Assembly: GCF_003436275.1 (NCBI RefSeq)
Contig: NZ_QSOP01000030.1
Span: forward strand, 1 to 17,670
Direction of reading: 5' to 3'
From: Collinsella sp. TM09-10AT
GTDB lineage: Bacteria > Actinomycetota > Coriobacteriia > Coriobacteriales > Coriobacteriaceae
DNA: 17,670 bases
Under the pieces are notes generated by a model. It saw nothing but the letters and a program-made list of their open reading frames with translations. It had not been told where the DNA came from and did not search any database. Positions 8,838 to 16,639 of the stretch are shown piece after piece. How positions within the stretch are numbered: the first letter of the stretch is position 1; each line of letters opens with the position of its first letter. Both the position numbers and the translations under genes were made by a program.

Positions 8838-10658
8838 GTGCGCAATCTCAAGATTTTGTTTTCCTATCTGGGGGCATACCGCCGCGATGCCATACTCGGC
8901 GTGTTCTTTGTGACGGCAGAGACGGCGCTCGAGCTGTTTATCCCGGTCATCATGGCAAATATCATCGATGTGGGCGTGCCCGCGGGCGACATCAACTACA
9001 TGCTGTTGCAGGGCACGTATATGTTGGTATGCGCCGCATGTTCGCTGGTACTTGGCTTGGGCTATGCACGCACGTCTGCTCGCGTCGCCTCGGGGCTGGG
9101 CGCTAACTTGCGCGAGGCGGAGTACCGCAAGATCCAGACGCTCGCTTTTGGCAATCTGGATAACTACGACGCCAGCTCGCTCGTCACCCGCATGACTACC
9201 GATATCACCGTCATCCAAAATGCCATCGGCAATGGCTTTCGCCCCATGGTGCGCGGTCCCGTGACGCTCATCGTCGGCTTGGTCTATGCGCTGGTGCTGT
9301 CGCGTCCGCTCGCCACCGTTTTCGCGATCATCCTGCCGGTGCTGGCGATCGTGCTGGGCGTTATCACCTATCGCGTCAGTCCGCTCTACCGCCAGCTGCA
9401 GACCTCGATGGACCATCTCAACGGTGTGGTGCAGGAGGACCTCACCGCCGTGCGCGCCGTCAAGGCGTACGTGCGTGCCGAGCACGAGGAGGCCAAGTTC
9501 GATGCCGTCAATACCGAGCTTGCGCGCACCGCGACGAAGACCTTTGGCAACGCCGTGCTCAACCTGCCGGTGTTTCAGCTGTCGATGTACGTGGCGGCGC
9601 TTTCCATTCTGTGGATCGGCGGGCGCATGATTCTTGCCGGCGAGCTCGGCGTGGGCTCGCTCACGGGCTTTATGAGCTATGTGCTGCTGATCATGAACTC
9701 GCTCATGATGATTTCCAACGTGTTTTTGCTGCTCACGCGCGCACTTGCCAGCGTGGAACGCATCTCGCGGGTGCTCGACGAGCGTTCGCTTATCCAGGCG
9801 CCCGACGCTGCCGCTGCCGTGCACGAGGTGGCCGACGGAAGCATCGAGTTTCGCGACGTTTCCTTTAAATACCGCGCGGATGCAGCCGAGGATGTGCTCG
9901 AGCATATTGACCTTTGCATTGAAGCAGGCTCCACGGTGGGCGTGCTCGGCGGCACGGGCTCGGGCAAGAGTTCGCTTGTGCAGCTGATTGCGCGCTTGTA
10001 CGACGCCACCGAGGGCACCGTGCTTGTGGGCGGACACGACGTGCGCGACTACGACTTGGCTACCTTGCGCGACGCCGTGGGTATCGTGCTGCAAAAGAAC
10101 GTGCTGTTTACGGGTACCGTGCGCGAGAACCTGCAGTGGGGCAATCCACAGGCGTCGGACAATGAGCTCCTCGCGGCTTGCCGCGCGGCGTGCGTGGATG
10201 AGTTCCTCGATCGCATCGGCGGGCTGGACGGCTATCTGGGCCAGGGCGGTGCCGGTGTCTCGGGCGGGCAGAAGCAGCGCCTGTGCATCGCGCGTACATT
10301 GCTCAAGCATCCGCGTGTGCTCATCTTTGACGATTCGACCAGCGCGGTCGATATGGCGACCGACGCCAAGATCCGCGAGCATATCGCTCAGATTCCCAAC
10401 ACGACGGTGATTGTCATTGCGCAGCGCATTGCGAGCGTCATGGATGCCGATTGCATTGTGGTGTTGGACGACGGTCGTGTCCACGGCGTGGGCACGCACG
10501 AGGAACTGCTGGCGGGCGATGCCATTTATCAGGAGATTTACGCCTCGCAGATGGAGTTTGCGGGGGATGCGGGCATCGTGGATGGCGCAAATGCCCTGTC
10601 TTCCTCTGGCCCCAGTGGATCGCTTCAGGCTGCGAAAGGAGATGAGCATCGTGCCTAA
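8838..10658 (+). CDS. ABC exporter half-transporter, degenerate-site subunit
   Basis: The 606-residue product has six membrane helices (about residues 12-320) fused to one nucleotide-binding domain (about 335-575), the type I exporter layout. The ATPase part has Walker A GGTGSGKSS (Lys377), a Q loop, signature VSGGQKQR, and Walker B VLIFDDST, where Asp499 replaces the catalytic Glu. Gln529 (IAQRIASV) replaces the switch His. These two changes are characteristic of one member of heterodimeric exporters (TM287/288, BmrCD, LmrCD), so the protein should work only with the next gene's product. The GTG start at 8838 has GGGGGAT 8 nt upstream. The last 8 nt overlap the start of the partner gene. Likely cargo is a drug, lipid or peptide; the sequence does not say which. 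The C-terminal tail of about 30 residues is Ser/Gly/Ala-rich. Confidence 0.93.
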   Translation: MRNLKILFSYLGAYRRDAILGVFFVTAETALELFIPVIMANIIDVGVPAGDINYMLLQGTYMLVCAACSLVLGLGYARTSARVASGLGANLREAEYRKIQTLAFGNLDNYDASSLVTRMTTDITVIQNAIGNGFRPMVRGPVTLIVGLVYALVLSRPLATVFAIILPVLAIVLGVITYRVSPLYRQLQTSMDHLNGVVQEDLTAVRAVKAYVRAEHEEAKFDAVNTELARTATKTFGNAVLNLPVFQLSMYVAALSILWIGGRMILAGELGVGSLTGFMSYVLLIMNSLMMISNVFLLLTRALASVERISRVLDERSLIQAPDAAAAVHEVADGSIEFRDVSFKYRADAAEDVLEHIDLCIEAGSTVGVLGGTGSGKSSLVQLIARLYDATEGTVLVGGHDVRDYDLATLRDAVGIVLQKNVLFTGTVRENLQWGNPQASDNELLAACRAACVDEFLDRIGGLDGYLGQGGAGVSGGQKQRLCIARTLLKHPRVLIFDDSTSAVDMATDAKIREHIAQIPNTTVIVIAQRIASVMDADCIVVLDDGRVHGVGTHEELLAGDAIYQEIYASQMEFAGDAGIVDGANALSSSGPSGSLQAAKGDEHRA

Positions 10659-12548
10659 GACATCCGCTCAGGCCCGTCCCGCCAATCTGGCGCAGACGCT
10701 TCGCCGCCTGCTCTCCTACATGGGGCATGCCAAGTTCTCGCTGCTCGTAGTGGGTGTGCTTGCCTCTGTGGCCGCCATCGCAAGCCTTGCCGGTACCTAC
10801 ATGGTGCGCCCCATCGTCAACGGTTTGGCAACGGGCGGCGAGGAACTGCTCGCCAAGCAGGTTATCTTTACCGCTGCCATCTACGCCGCGGGCGTGCTCT
10901 CGGCTCTGGGCTACTCACAGATTATGGTGCGCGCGGCCCAGCGCGTGGTCTCCGATATCCGCCGCGACCTGTTTGCGCACATCCAGATGCTGCCGCTGAG
11001 CTACTTCGACAGCACGCGCTCGGGTGACATCATGAGCTTCTTTACCAACGACGTCGACACCGTCTCCGAGGCGCTCAACAACAGCTTTGCCAACGTGTTT
11101 CAGGCGAGCATCCAGGTGGTCGGCACCACGGCCATGCTCATCATCCTCAACTGGCAGCTCACGATTATCACGCTCGTGTGCGATGTGGCCATTGTGCTGT
11201 ACGCGCGCTACTCGGGCATGCGTTCCAAGCGCTTTTTTGCCGCCCAACAGGCGTCGCTGGGCGATTTGGACGGATATATCGAAGAGATGGTCTCGGGCCA
11301 AAAGGTCATCAAGGTCTTTAATCACGAACAGGCCAACGTGGCTGGTTTTGACGCGCGCAACCAAGAGCTGCGCCGCACCGGTGGTGCCGCGCAGGCCTAC
11401 GCCAACTCGATGGTGCCCATGACCGTGGTGATCGGCTATGCCAACTACGCCATCGTTGCGGTGGCAGGCGGCATGCTCTGCATCAACGGTCTGGCCGATG
11501 TAGGTGCGCTCGCAAGCTACCTGGTCTTTGTGCGTCAGGCCGCCATGCCCATCAATCAGTTTACGCAGCTGGCAACTTCTTGCTCAACGCGCTGGCCGGA
11601 GCCGAGCGCCTGTTTGCCGCCATGGATCTTGAGCCCGAGGTGGACGAGGGCTGCGTGGAGCTGGTGCAGACGGGCGACGCCGCGTGGGCATGGAAGATTC
11701 CCGAGGGCCAGGGCGTGGGCGCGTACGGGCACCTGCATGATGTGGCTGCCGTTGATGAGTCGGGCCGTGCGGTGGCTGCCGACGGCACCGAGCTCACGTG
11801 CGGCTTGGTCCCGCTCGCCGGCGACGTGCGCTTCCATGCCGTGGACTTTTCCTACGTGCCGGGCACCCGTGTGCTCACGGACCTCAACCTGTTTGCCAAA
11901 CCGGGGCAAAAGATCGCCTTTGTGGGCTCCACAGGCGCAGGTAAGACGACCATCACCAACCTCATCAACCGCTTCTACGAGGTCGATGACGGCGAGATCA
12001 CGTACGACGGCATTGACGTCAAGCACATTGCCAAGGCCAGCCTGCGCGGATCGCTCGGCATTGTGCTGCAGGACACGCACCTGTTTAGCGGCACCATTGC
12101 GCAGAACATCCGCTTTGGCAAGCTCGACGCGACTGACGAGGAGGTGCGCGCCGCAGCCGAGGCAGCCTGCGCGGATTCGTTTATCCGCCGCCTGCCTAGA
12201 GGGTACGACACACCGGTTACGGCCGACGGCGCCAACCTGTCGCAGGGCCAACGCCAGCTGCTCGCCATTGCGCGCGTGGCTGTTGCCGACCCGCCCGTGC
12301 TCATCTTGGACGAGGCCACGAGCTCTATCGACACGCGCACCGAAAAGCTCATCGAACGCGGTATGGACCGCATCATGCGCGGACGCACCACGTTTATGAT
12401 TGCGCACCGCCTGTCCACCGTCCGCGACGCCGACGCCATCATGGTCCTCGAACACGGCCGCATCATCGAGCGCGGTACCCACGAAGAGTTGCTCGCCCAG
12501 CACGGCGAGTACTGGCAGCTGGCGCATGGCTTAAAAGAGTTGGATTAA
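10651..12548 (+). pseudogene. ABC exporter partner subunit, interrupted by a frameshift
   Basis: With one base restored this gene encodes about 632 residues, the catalytic partner of the upstream subunit. The 5' part (10651-11571) encodes the membrane domain up to PINQFTQL. The 3' part continues in another frame as NFLLNALAGAERLFAAMD. It carries a linker with AWAWKIPEGQG, then Walker A GSTGAGKTT, signature LSQGQRQ, Walker B VLILDEATSSID with the catalytic Glu, and IAHRLSTV with the switch His. LSQGQ instead of LSGGQ is the matching degenerate signature of the heterodimer. Without correction the first frame runs on to 12399 as non-ABC sequence, so the ATPase domain is lost. GTG 10651 lies 9 nt after GGAG (10638-10641); ATG 10642 is too close to that site. 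Real mutation or assembly error cannot be told apart here. Confidence 0.85.
11569..11576 (+). other. Single-base deletion breaking the second ABC gene
   Basis: The upstream frame reads CAG CTG up to 11571; the downstream frame reads GGC AAC TTC TTG from 11571. The two overlap by one base. Restoring one G (CTG GGC AAC) gives QLGNFLLNALAGAER, which matches the family at this point. The change lies in a short G run, a usual place for both slippage and sequencing error. Confidence 0.85.
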
Positions 12549-12599
12549 CCCGTTCGAGCACGATGCTTTGGCCCTTCCGTGCCCCTCACCTCGCCTCAA

Positions 12600-12665
12600 A
12601 CCATCACAACATTCGACGTTTTTTGCCAAAAACGGGAAAAGCATCGAATGTTGCGATGGTTTTTC
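12600..12665 (+). repeat. 61-nt hairpin repeat, copy 1, also a likely terminator
   Basis: The unit 12600-12660 folds into a long hairpin: ACCATC, one A-C mismatch, then CAACATTCGA in the left arm pair with the right arm, and T-run/A-run pairing continues inside. Five T residues follow (12660-12664), so it could terminate the ABC operon, whose stop is at 12548. It is identical to copy 2 at 57 of 61 positions by hand alignment, loop included, and in the same orientation. Confidence 0.85.
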
Positions 12666-12763
12666 TACCACTCGATCGGGCGGAATCGCTTTCTTGCGCA
12701 CGAAGGTGTGCGGACCCGTGGGCAGGGGAATAAGGTTGGTTATCCGACTCCATTGGAGGGCTC

Positions 12764-13801
12764 ATGGACCTGCCGATCGTCCTGTCCCATAAGACTGCTT
12801 GGCTGTACCACAACGTGGCGCGCCCGTCCGAGCCGCTCTCGCGAGCAAGCAGCCTATACGACGAGGACTCGCTTGCTAGCGAGGCGGAGCCGGCTGCGAG
12901 CCTGTCCAAATTGGGACTCGATGTCAAGGGGCTGAGGGCTTCAGCGGCAGTTGGGATCGTTACCGACTATCTGGTTTCGCTTGGTATTCCACGAGAAGAG
13001 CTCGGTCATATCGACACGCTCGTCAACTTCGATTTTGAGCGCTCGACGCCGGCTGGATTTAGGTGCCACGTGTTTGGGGCACCGGTACCTCCAGACCATC
13101 TTCTTGAGGTGGCAGAGGGCCTTCTAGTGGTTGATGAGGTCATGTGCTTTGTCCAAGCGGGTTCGTGGATGAGCGAGCCCGAGCAGCTGGAATATGGGTA
13201 TGAAATCTGCGCCCGATACCATTTGAATCATCTGTCGACAGACGATTATATCGAGATGGGGCAGAGGTATACCGTTGCCGACTTGATTGCTTATTGCGAT
13301 GAGAATCGATCTCGTCAGGGGGCCATACGCGCGGCCGCCGTGCTCAAACGCGTGCACGATGGCGCGCGATCGCCCATGGAGACGGCCACCGCAATCATGG
13401 TCGTAGCAAAACGTTCCCAGGGAGGGCTGGGATACGCCAAGATCGAGCTCAACCATCGGGTCGATGTTCCCAGCGAGTTCAAGTATCTCGCTAAGGCCGG
13501 GTATTTCGAGATTGACGTATATGCGCCTGCGAGCGGTACGGGAATTGAATACAACGGTTCGGACCATCTTGATAAACAGCGCAGCGCGTCGGATGCGGAG
13601 CGTATGACCGTGCTGAGCGCGCTGGGCTTTAGGATGATCGTCCTCACCGGGACTCAGTTTGCCCACCAGCTGCAATTGCACCGGGCGGTGAACGCCATCG
13701 CACTCGCTATGGGTCTCACGTGCGACCGAAGCGAAGCGTTCCAGAAACGTCAAAACGACCTGCGAGAATTCGTGATTCGACACTGGGGTGGTGGCCTTTA
13801 G
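12764..13801 (+). CDS. Protein with PD-(D/E)XK-like (DUF559/Vsr-type) C-terminal half
   Basis: The 345-residue product has two parts. The N-terminal part (DLPIVLSHKTAWLYHNV and onward) recalls AbiEi-like proteins, which often open with a similar 'LSHxTA' stretch; this likeness is weak. The C-terminal part has Glu206 in RSPMET, Asp251 in FEIDVYAP and Glu262 in GIEYNGSDH, followed by DAERMTVLSALGFRMIVLT. That is the layout of DUF559/Vsr-like nuclease folds (helix Glu, then D-X10-E). The candidate acidic residues are intact, so nuclease activity is possible but not shown. ATG 12764 follows GGAGG by 4 nt. The gene stands alone, with codon use somewhat less G+C-biased than its neighbours, and is bracketed by two copies of a 61-nt hairpin. 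No toxin, methylase or other defence partner lies next to it. Confidence 0.75.
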   Translation: MDLPIVLSHKTAWLYHNVARPSEPLSRASSLYDEDSLASEAEPAASLSKLGLDVKGLRASAAVGIVTDYLVSLGIPREELGHIDTLVNFDFERSTPAGFRCHVFGAPVPPDHLLEVAEGLLVVDEVMCFVQAGSWMSEPEQLEYGYEICARYHLNHLSTDDYIEMGQRYTVADLIAYCDENRSRQGAIRAAAVLKRVHDGARSPMETATAIMVVAKRSQGGLGYAKIELNHRVDVPSEFKYLAKAGYFEIDVYAPASGTGIEYNGSDHLDKQRSASDAERMTVLSALGFRMIVLTGTQFAHQLQLHRAVNAIALAMGLTCDRSEAFQKRQNDLREFVIRHWGGGL

Positions 13802-13841
13802 GGGCGTTCTGGCCCTTCTACGGGGTGCTGTGGGCAGGCAG

Positions 13842-13902
13842 ACCATCACAACATTCGACGTTTTTCGCCAAAATCGGAAAAAGCATCGAATGTTGTGATG
13901 GT
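13842..13902 (+). repeat. 61-nt hairpin repeat, copy 2
   Basis: The outer 17 bp (ACCATCACAACATTCGA with its exact complement at the right end) pair perfectly, and TTTTTC/GAAAAA pairing continues inside. It begins 40 nt after the stop at 13801. Only a short TTT follows, so it is a weaker terminator than copy 1. Copies 1 and 2 differ at four positions, and one of those (C to T at 13896) completes the stem here. Confidence 0.85.
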
Positions 13903-13968
13903 TTGTATGCTGAGGATGGGCTTGGAAAGTCCGTTTTGCTCGAAGCGACCTGTCCTGTCGTACGGGTG

Positions 13969-13996
13969 TCGGCATGATTCTCTCGTGCGGTATTAT
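13969..13996 (+). promoter_or_regulatory. Possible promoter of moaA
   Basis: A -10-like TATTAT (13991-13996) lies 40 nt before the GTG start. The best -35 with a 16-bp spacer is TCGGCA (13969-13974), four of six matches. No molybdenum-cofactor riboswitch was recognised in the leader. Confidence 0.38.
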
Positions 13997-14035
13997 GTTT
14001 TCCGAAGAATAAAACGCCGCGTGAGGGGAGGCTGC

Positions 14036-15091
14036 GTGGACGGGCACGTGCAACATGACGGCTTTGGTCGCGATATCAACTACCTGCGCATTGCCGTTAC
14101 CGACAAGTGCAATTTCCGCTGCATTTACTGCATGCCGGCCGATGGCGTGGCGCCCCGCGCGCACGACGAGCTGCTCAGCGCCGAGGAAATCGCCCGCTTT
14201 GTGCGCCTGGTGGCGGGGGAGGGAATTCGCCGCGTACGCCTGACGGGTGGCGAGCCGCTGGTCAGCCGCCGTATTATCCCGCTCATTCGCGACATCCGCG
14301 CGATTCCGCAGATCGAGGACATCTCGCTTACCACCAACGGCGCCCTGCTGCCCAAGCTGGCGCCGCAGCTCAAAGACGCGGGGCTTAATCGCGTCAACAT
14401 CTCGCTCGACACGCTCGACCCTACGCTCTTTGGAAAGATCACGCACCTGGGCCGGCTCGAACAGACCATGGCCGGCATCGACGCGGCGCTGGCTTGGGGC
14501 TTTGAGCCCGTTAAGGTCAACTGCGTTGTGGTGCGTCGGCTCAACCAGGATGTGGCGGCTCTTACGCGGCTGACCGTCGACCGCCCCATCCACCTGCGCT
14601 TTATCGAGTACATGCCCATCGGCGACGAGCGTACGAGCTCGCATTGCGCTGTGGACCCGCATGCGCCCGCGCTCAATCCCGAGCTGTGGGACGCGAGCGA
14701 TACCGTGCCGAGCGACGAACTGCGGGCGCGCATCAATACCGGGGTCGCCGCGACGGGGCTGGCCGAGCTCGAGCCGCTCGACATCAACGACGCTCCTGCC
14801 GGCGCGGGCCCTGCGCGCTACTGGCACTTTCCGGGTGCGGCGGGAACGGTCGGCTTCATTAGCGCCATGTCCAACCATTTTTGCGCGAATTGCAACCGTC
14901 TGCGCCTGACGGCCGATGGCAACGTGCGTCCGTGCCTGTTCAGCGATGCTGAGTATTCGGTGCGTGAAGCGCTGCGCCGTGGTGATGATATGCAGGTACT
15001 TTCGATTTGGCGCGATGCCGTGGCCCACAAACCGCAGGAACACGCGATAATTGAGGGCACGCAACGATTTATGTCCCAAATCGGAGGATGA
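14036..15091 (+). CDS. moaA: GTP 3',8-cyclase (molybdenum cofactor biosynthesis)
   Basis: The 351-residue product is the radical-SAM enzyme that, with MoaC, converts GTP to cyclic pyranopterin monophosphate, the first step of molybdenum cofactor synthesis. Cys25, Cys29 and Cys32 (CNFRCIYC) bind the SAM cluster. RLTGGEPLV and the following barrel motifs (LTTNG, VNISLDTL) are present. Cys283, Cys286 and Cys300 (CANCNRLR...RPCLF) bind the C-terminal cluster that holds GTP. The protein ends in Gly-Gly, as MoaA does. A stretch of about 20 residues after RFIEYMPIGDE (SSHCAVDPHAPALNPELW) looks longer than usual. The GTG start at 14036 has GAGGGGAG 5 nt upstream and leaves a normal MoaA N-terminus. 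The next gene begins 4 nt after the stop, and its ribosome site lies inside moaA, so the two are coupled. Confidence 0.95.
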   Translation: MDGHVQHDGFGRDINYLRIAVTDKCNFRCIYCMPADGVAPRAHDELLSAEEIARFVRLVAGEGIRRVRLTGGEPLVSRRIIPLIRDIRAIPQIEDISLTTNGALLPKLAPQLKDAGLNRVNISLDTLDPTLFGKITHLGRLEQTMAGIDAALAWGFEPVKVNCVVVRRLNQDVAALTRLTVDRPIHLRFIEYMPIGDERTSSHCAVDPHAPALNPELWDASDTVPSDELRARINTGVAATGLAELEPLDINDAPAGAGPARYWHFPGAAGTVGFISAMSNHFCANCNRLRLTADGNVRPCLFSDAEYSVREALRRGDDMQVLSIWRDAVAHKPQEHAIIEGTQRFMSQIGG

Positions 15092-15095
15092 TCAT

Positions 15096-16397
15096 ATGGC
15101 CAAGAGCAGGTACGCCGATGCCACCAAGGCCGCTCGCAGGGCCGCGATGTCTGCCCACAAAGTCACGGCTGCAGCGAATGCTGGCAACGCCGCCGTGCCC
15201 GCGCAGCCGACTGCCAGCGCTGTCACCGAGCCCGCCCGCGACGCCCGTCGCGACGAGCTGACGCATGTGGACGCCAAGGGCGAGGTTCGCATGGTCGACG
15301 TGTCCGACAAGGCCGAGACCCATCGCATTGCCATCGCCGAGGGCACCATCCTCATGCATCCCGAGACGCAGGCCATGGTGCTGCAGGACCGCGCCAAAAA
15401 GGGCGACGTGCTTGCCTGCGCGCGCGTGGCGGGCATCATGGCCATCAAACGCACGAGCGACATCATCCCCATGTGCCATCCGCTGCTCATTACCAAGAGC
15501 AAGTGCGACATTGCGCCCATCGCTCCGGCGGGGACGCCGGCCGAGGACGTGCCCGAGGGCTGGGCGCCGGCGCGCACGGATGGGCAGGTTGGCTTTCACG
15601 TACTGGTTACGGCCGGCGTGACGGGCAAGACCGGCATCGAGATGGAGGCCCTGACCGGCGCGAGTGCCGCGTGCCTTACGATCTATGACATGTGCAAGGC
15701 CGTCGATCGCGGCATGGAGATCGTCGACGTGCGCCTGCTGCACAAGGAGGGCGGCCGCTCGGGCGTGTGGGATCGCGCAGAGCGTCAGGCCGCTGCTGTT
15801 GAGGCCGTGGGAGCCGCGGGCGACGCACCCGCAAGCGCACCTGCCGCCATCGCGCCCGCAGCTCCCGCTCCGGCTGTCCCCGCGATCGCGTTTATCGGCT
15901 ACCAAAACTCGGGCAAGACCACGCTCGTCGAGAAGGTCATCGCCGAGCTCACGCGCCGCGGCCTGCGTGTGGGTTCGCTCAAGCATCATGGACACCATGG
16001 CTTTGATATCGATGTTCCCGCTAAGGATACGTGGCGCCATCACCAGGCTGGCTCCAAGCACGTGGGGCTCATTTGCGCCACGCGCTGGGCGGAGTACGCC
16101 GACACGCGCGAGGAGGACGAGATGCCCGCGCGCGAGCTGCTGTCGCGCTACAACGATGTCGACGTGGTGATCATCGAGGGCTACAAGACCGAGGGCTTCG
16201 ACAACATCGTCGTCGCGCGCTCCGGTGTCGACCGTCTGCGCGGCAAGAGCTCGCTCGACCTGGTCGACGGTCACACGCTGGCCCTTGCCTGCAACGAAGC
16301 CCTGGCGCGTCAGGCCTTCGACGCCGGCTTTGCGACCCGAGCCATCAACATCAACGACGCCCGAGCCATCTGCGATCTCATCCAAGACCACCTTTAA
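15096..16397 (+). CDS. moaC-mobB: MoaC-MobB fusion protein (cyclic pyranopterin synthase and Mo-cofactor GTPase)
   Basis: The 433-residue product joins two molybdenum-cofactor proteins. Residues 1-54 are an Ala-rich extension. Residues 55-220 are MoaC, which finishes cyclic pyranopterin monophosphate from the MoaA product; Lys102, His128, Asp198 and Lys201 match catalytic Lys51, His77, Asp128 and Lys131 of E. coli MoaC. An insert (about 139-155, with GTPAEDVPEGWAPA) interrupts it. An Ala/Pro linker (about 235-262) leads to MobB at 262-433, with P-loop GYQNSGKTT (Lys274), SLKHHGHHGFD and VVIIEGYK. MobB binds GTP and assists attachment of guanine nucleotide to the cofactor. GGAGGA lies 7 nt before ATG 15096. 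MoaC acts early and MobB late in the pathway, so the fusion joins non-consecutive steps. MobA, MoaB, MoaD/E and MoeA are not in this window. Confidence 0.94.
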   Translation: MAKSRYADATKAARRAAMSAHKVTAAANAGNAAVPAQPTASAVTEPARDARRDELTHVDAKGEVRMVDVSDKAETHRIAIAEGTILMHPETQAMVLQDRAKKGDVLACARVAGIMAIKRTSDIIPMCHPLLITKSKCDIAPIAPAGTPAEDVPEGWAPARTDGQVGFHVLVTAGVTGKTGIEMEALTGASAACLTIYDMCKAVDRGMEIVDVRLLHKEGGRSGVWDRAERQAAAVEAVGAAGDAPASAPAAIAPAAPAPAVPAIAFIGYQNSGKTTLVEKVIAELTRRGLRVGSLKHHGHHGFDIDVPAKDTWRHHQAGSKHVGLICATRWAEYADTREEDEMPARELLSRYNDVDVVIIEGYKTEGFDNIVVARSGVDRLRGKSSLDLVDGHTLALACNEALARQAFDAGFATRAININDARAICDLIQDHL

Positions 16398-16410
16398 GGC
16401 TTGACGCTGC

Positions 16411-16510
16411 GCCGGCCCCAAGCACCCCATCTCGCCCCTCAAGCCGTCGCTCGCGTACCAAAGTACGCGTCGCTCCTCTTTCGGGGCGACCTGGGGCACT
16501 TGGAACCGGC
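16411..16510. repeat. Large imperfect inverted repeat with nested hairpin
   Basis: Arms 16411-16438 and 16483-16510 are complementary at 22 of 28 positions by hand count; the mismatches come as three separated pairs of bases. In the centre CGCGTAC (16452-16458) and GTACGCG (16463-16469) pair perfectly around a CAAA loop. It begins 14 nt after the moaC-mobB stop and has no T tract. It could be a structured 3' end or a degenerate mobile repeat. Confidence 0.7.
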
Positions 16511-16540
16511 TCGCTGCGCTGCCATAACATGCCAAAAAGG

Positions 16541-16565
16541 GACAGGCATCTTTGTGGTGGTTTTT
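16541..16565 (+). repeat. Half-decayed copy of the CCTTTGTGGTGG hairpin repeat
   Basis: The sequence 16541-16564 matches 17258-17281 at 22 of 24 positions, in the same orientation. The left arm has diverged, so the long stem cannot form here; only a 4-bp TGCC/GGCA pairing remains. Five T residues end it. Confidence 0.6.
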
Positions 16566-16576
16566 GCAAAAAAGCT

Positions 16577-16607
16577 TTGACTTAAAGTTAGCTCAAGGTG
16601 TCATAAT
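16577..16607 (+). promoter_or_regulatory. Promoter with 19-bp spacer before the phosphatase gene
   Basis: TTGACT (16577-16582) and CATAAT (16602-16607) lie 19 bp apart; the start codon is at 16640. The spacer opens TTAAAGTTAGCTCAAGG, a loose dyad resembling operators of MerR-family regulators. The boxes are good; the operator reading is tentative. Confidence 0.55.
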
Positions 16608-16639
16608 CGCTGACAAACGATTGCGATCACGGAGGCCTC

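Noticed and set aside
8739..10649. 636-codon minus-strand open frame opposite the first ABC gene
   Set aside because: Composition is shadow-like (His, Ala, Gln and Arg rich) and the + strand encodes a complete ABC half-transporter.
11566..11582. Programmed ribosomal frameshift in the ABC gene
   Set aside because: There is no slippery heptamer, stimulatory hairpin or internal Shine-Dalgarno, and ABC exporters are not known to use one.
11571..12399. Continuation of the first ABC2 frame to 12399
   Set aside because: After the frameshift the translation is Arg/Ser/Pro-rich and has no ABC motifs; the true ATPase domain is in the other frame, ending at 12548.
12696..12711. Small hairpin GCGCAC-GAAG-GTGTGC before the nuclease-like gene
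   Set aside because: Six pairs including one G-U, no T tract and no link to a known element; expected by chance in G+C-rich DNA.
12600..13902. CRISPR-like repeats
   Set aside because: Only two copies, separated by a full gene, each a long hairpin; no spacer array or cas gene.
13124..15079. 651-codon minus-strand open frame over the nuclease-like gene and moaA
   Set aside because: It crosses two genes, a hairpin repeat and a promoter region; no recognisable domain.
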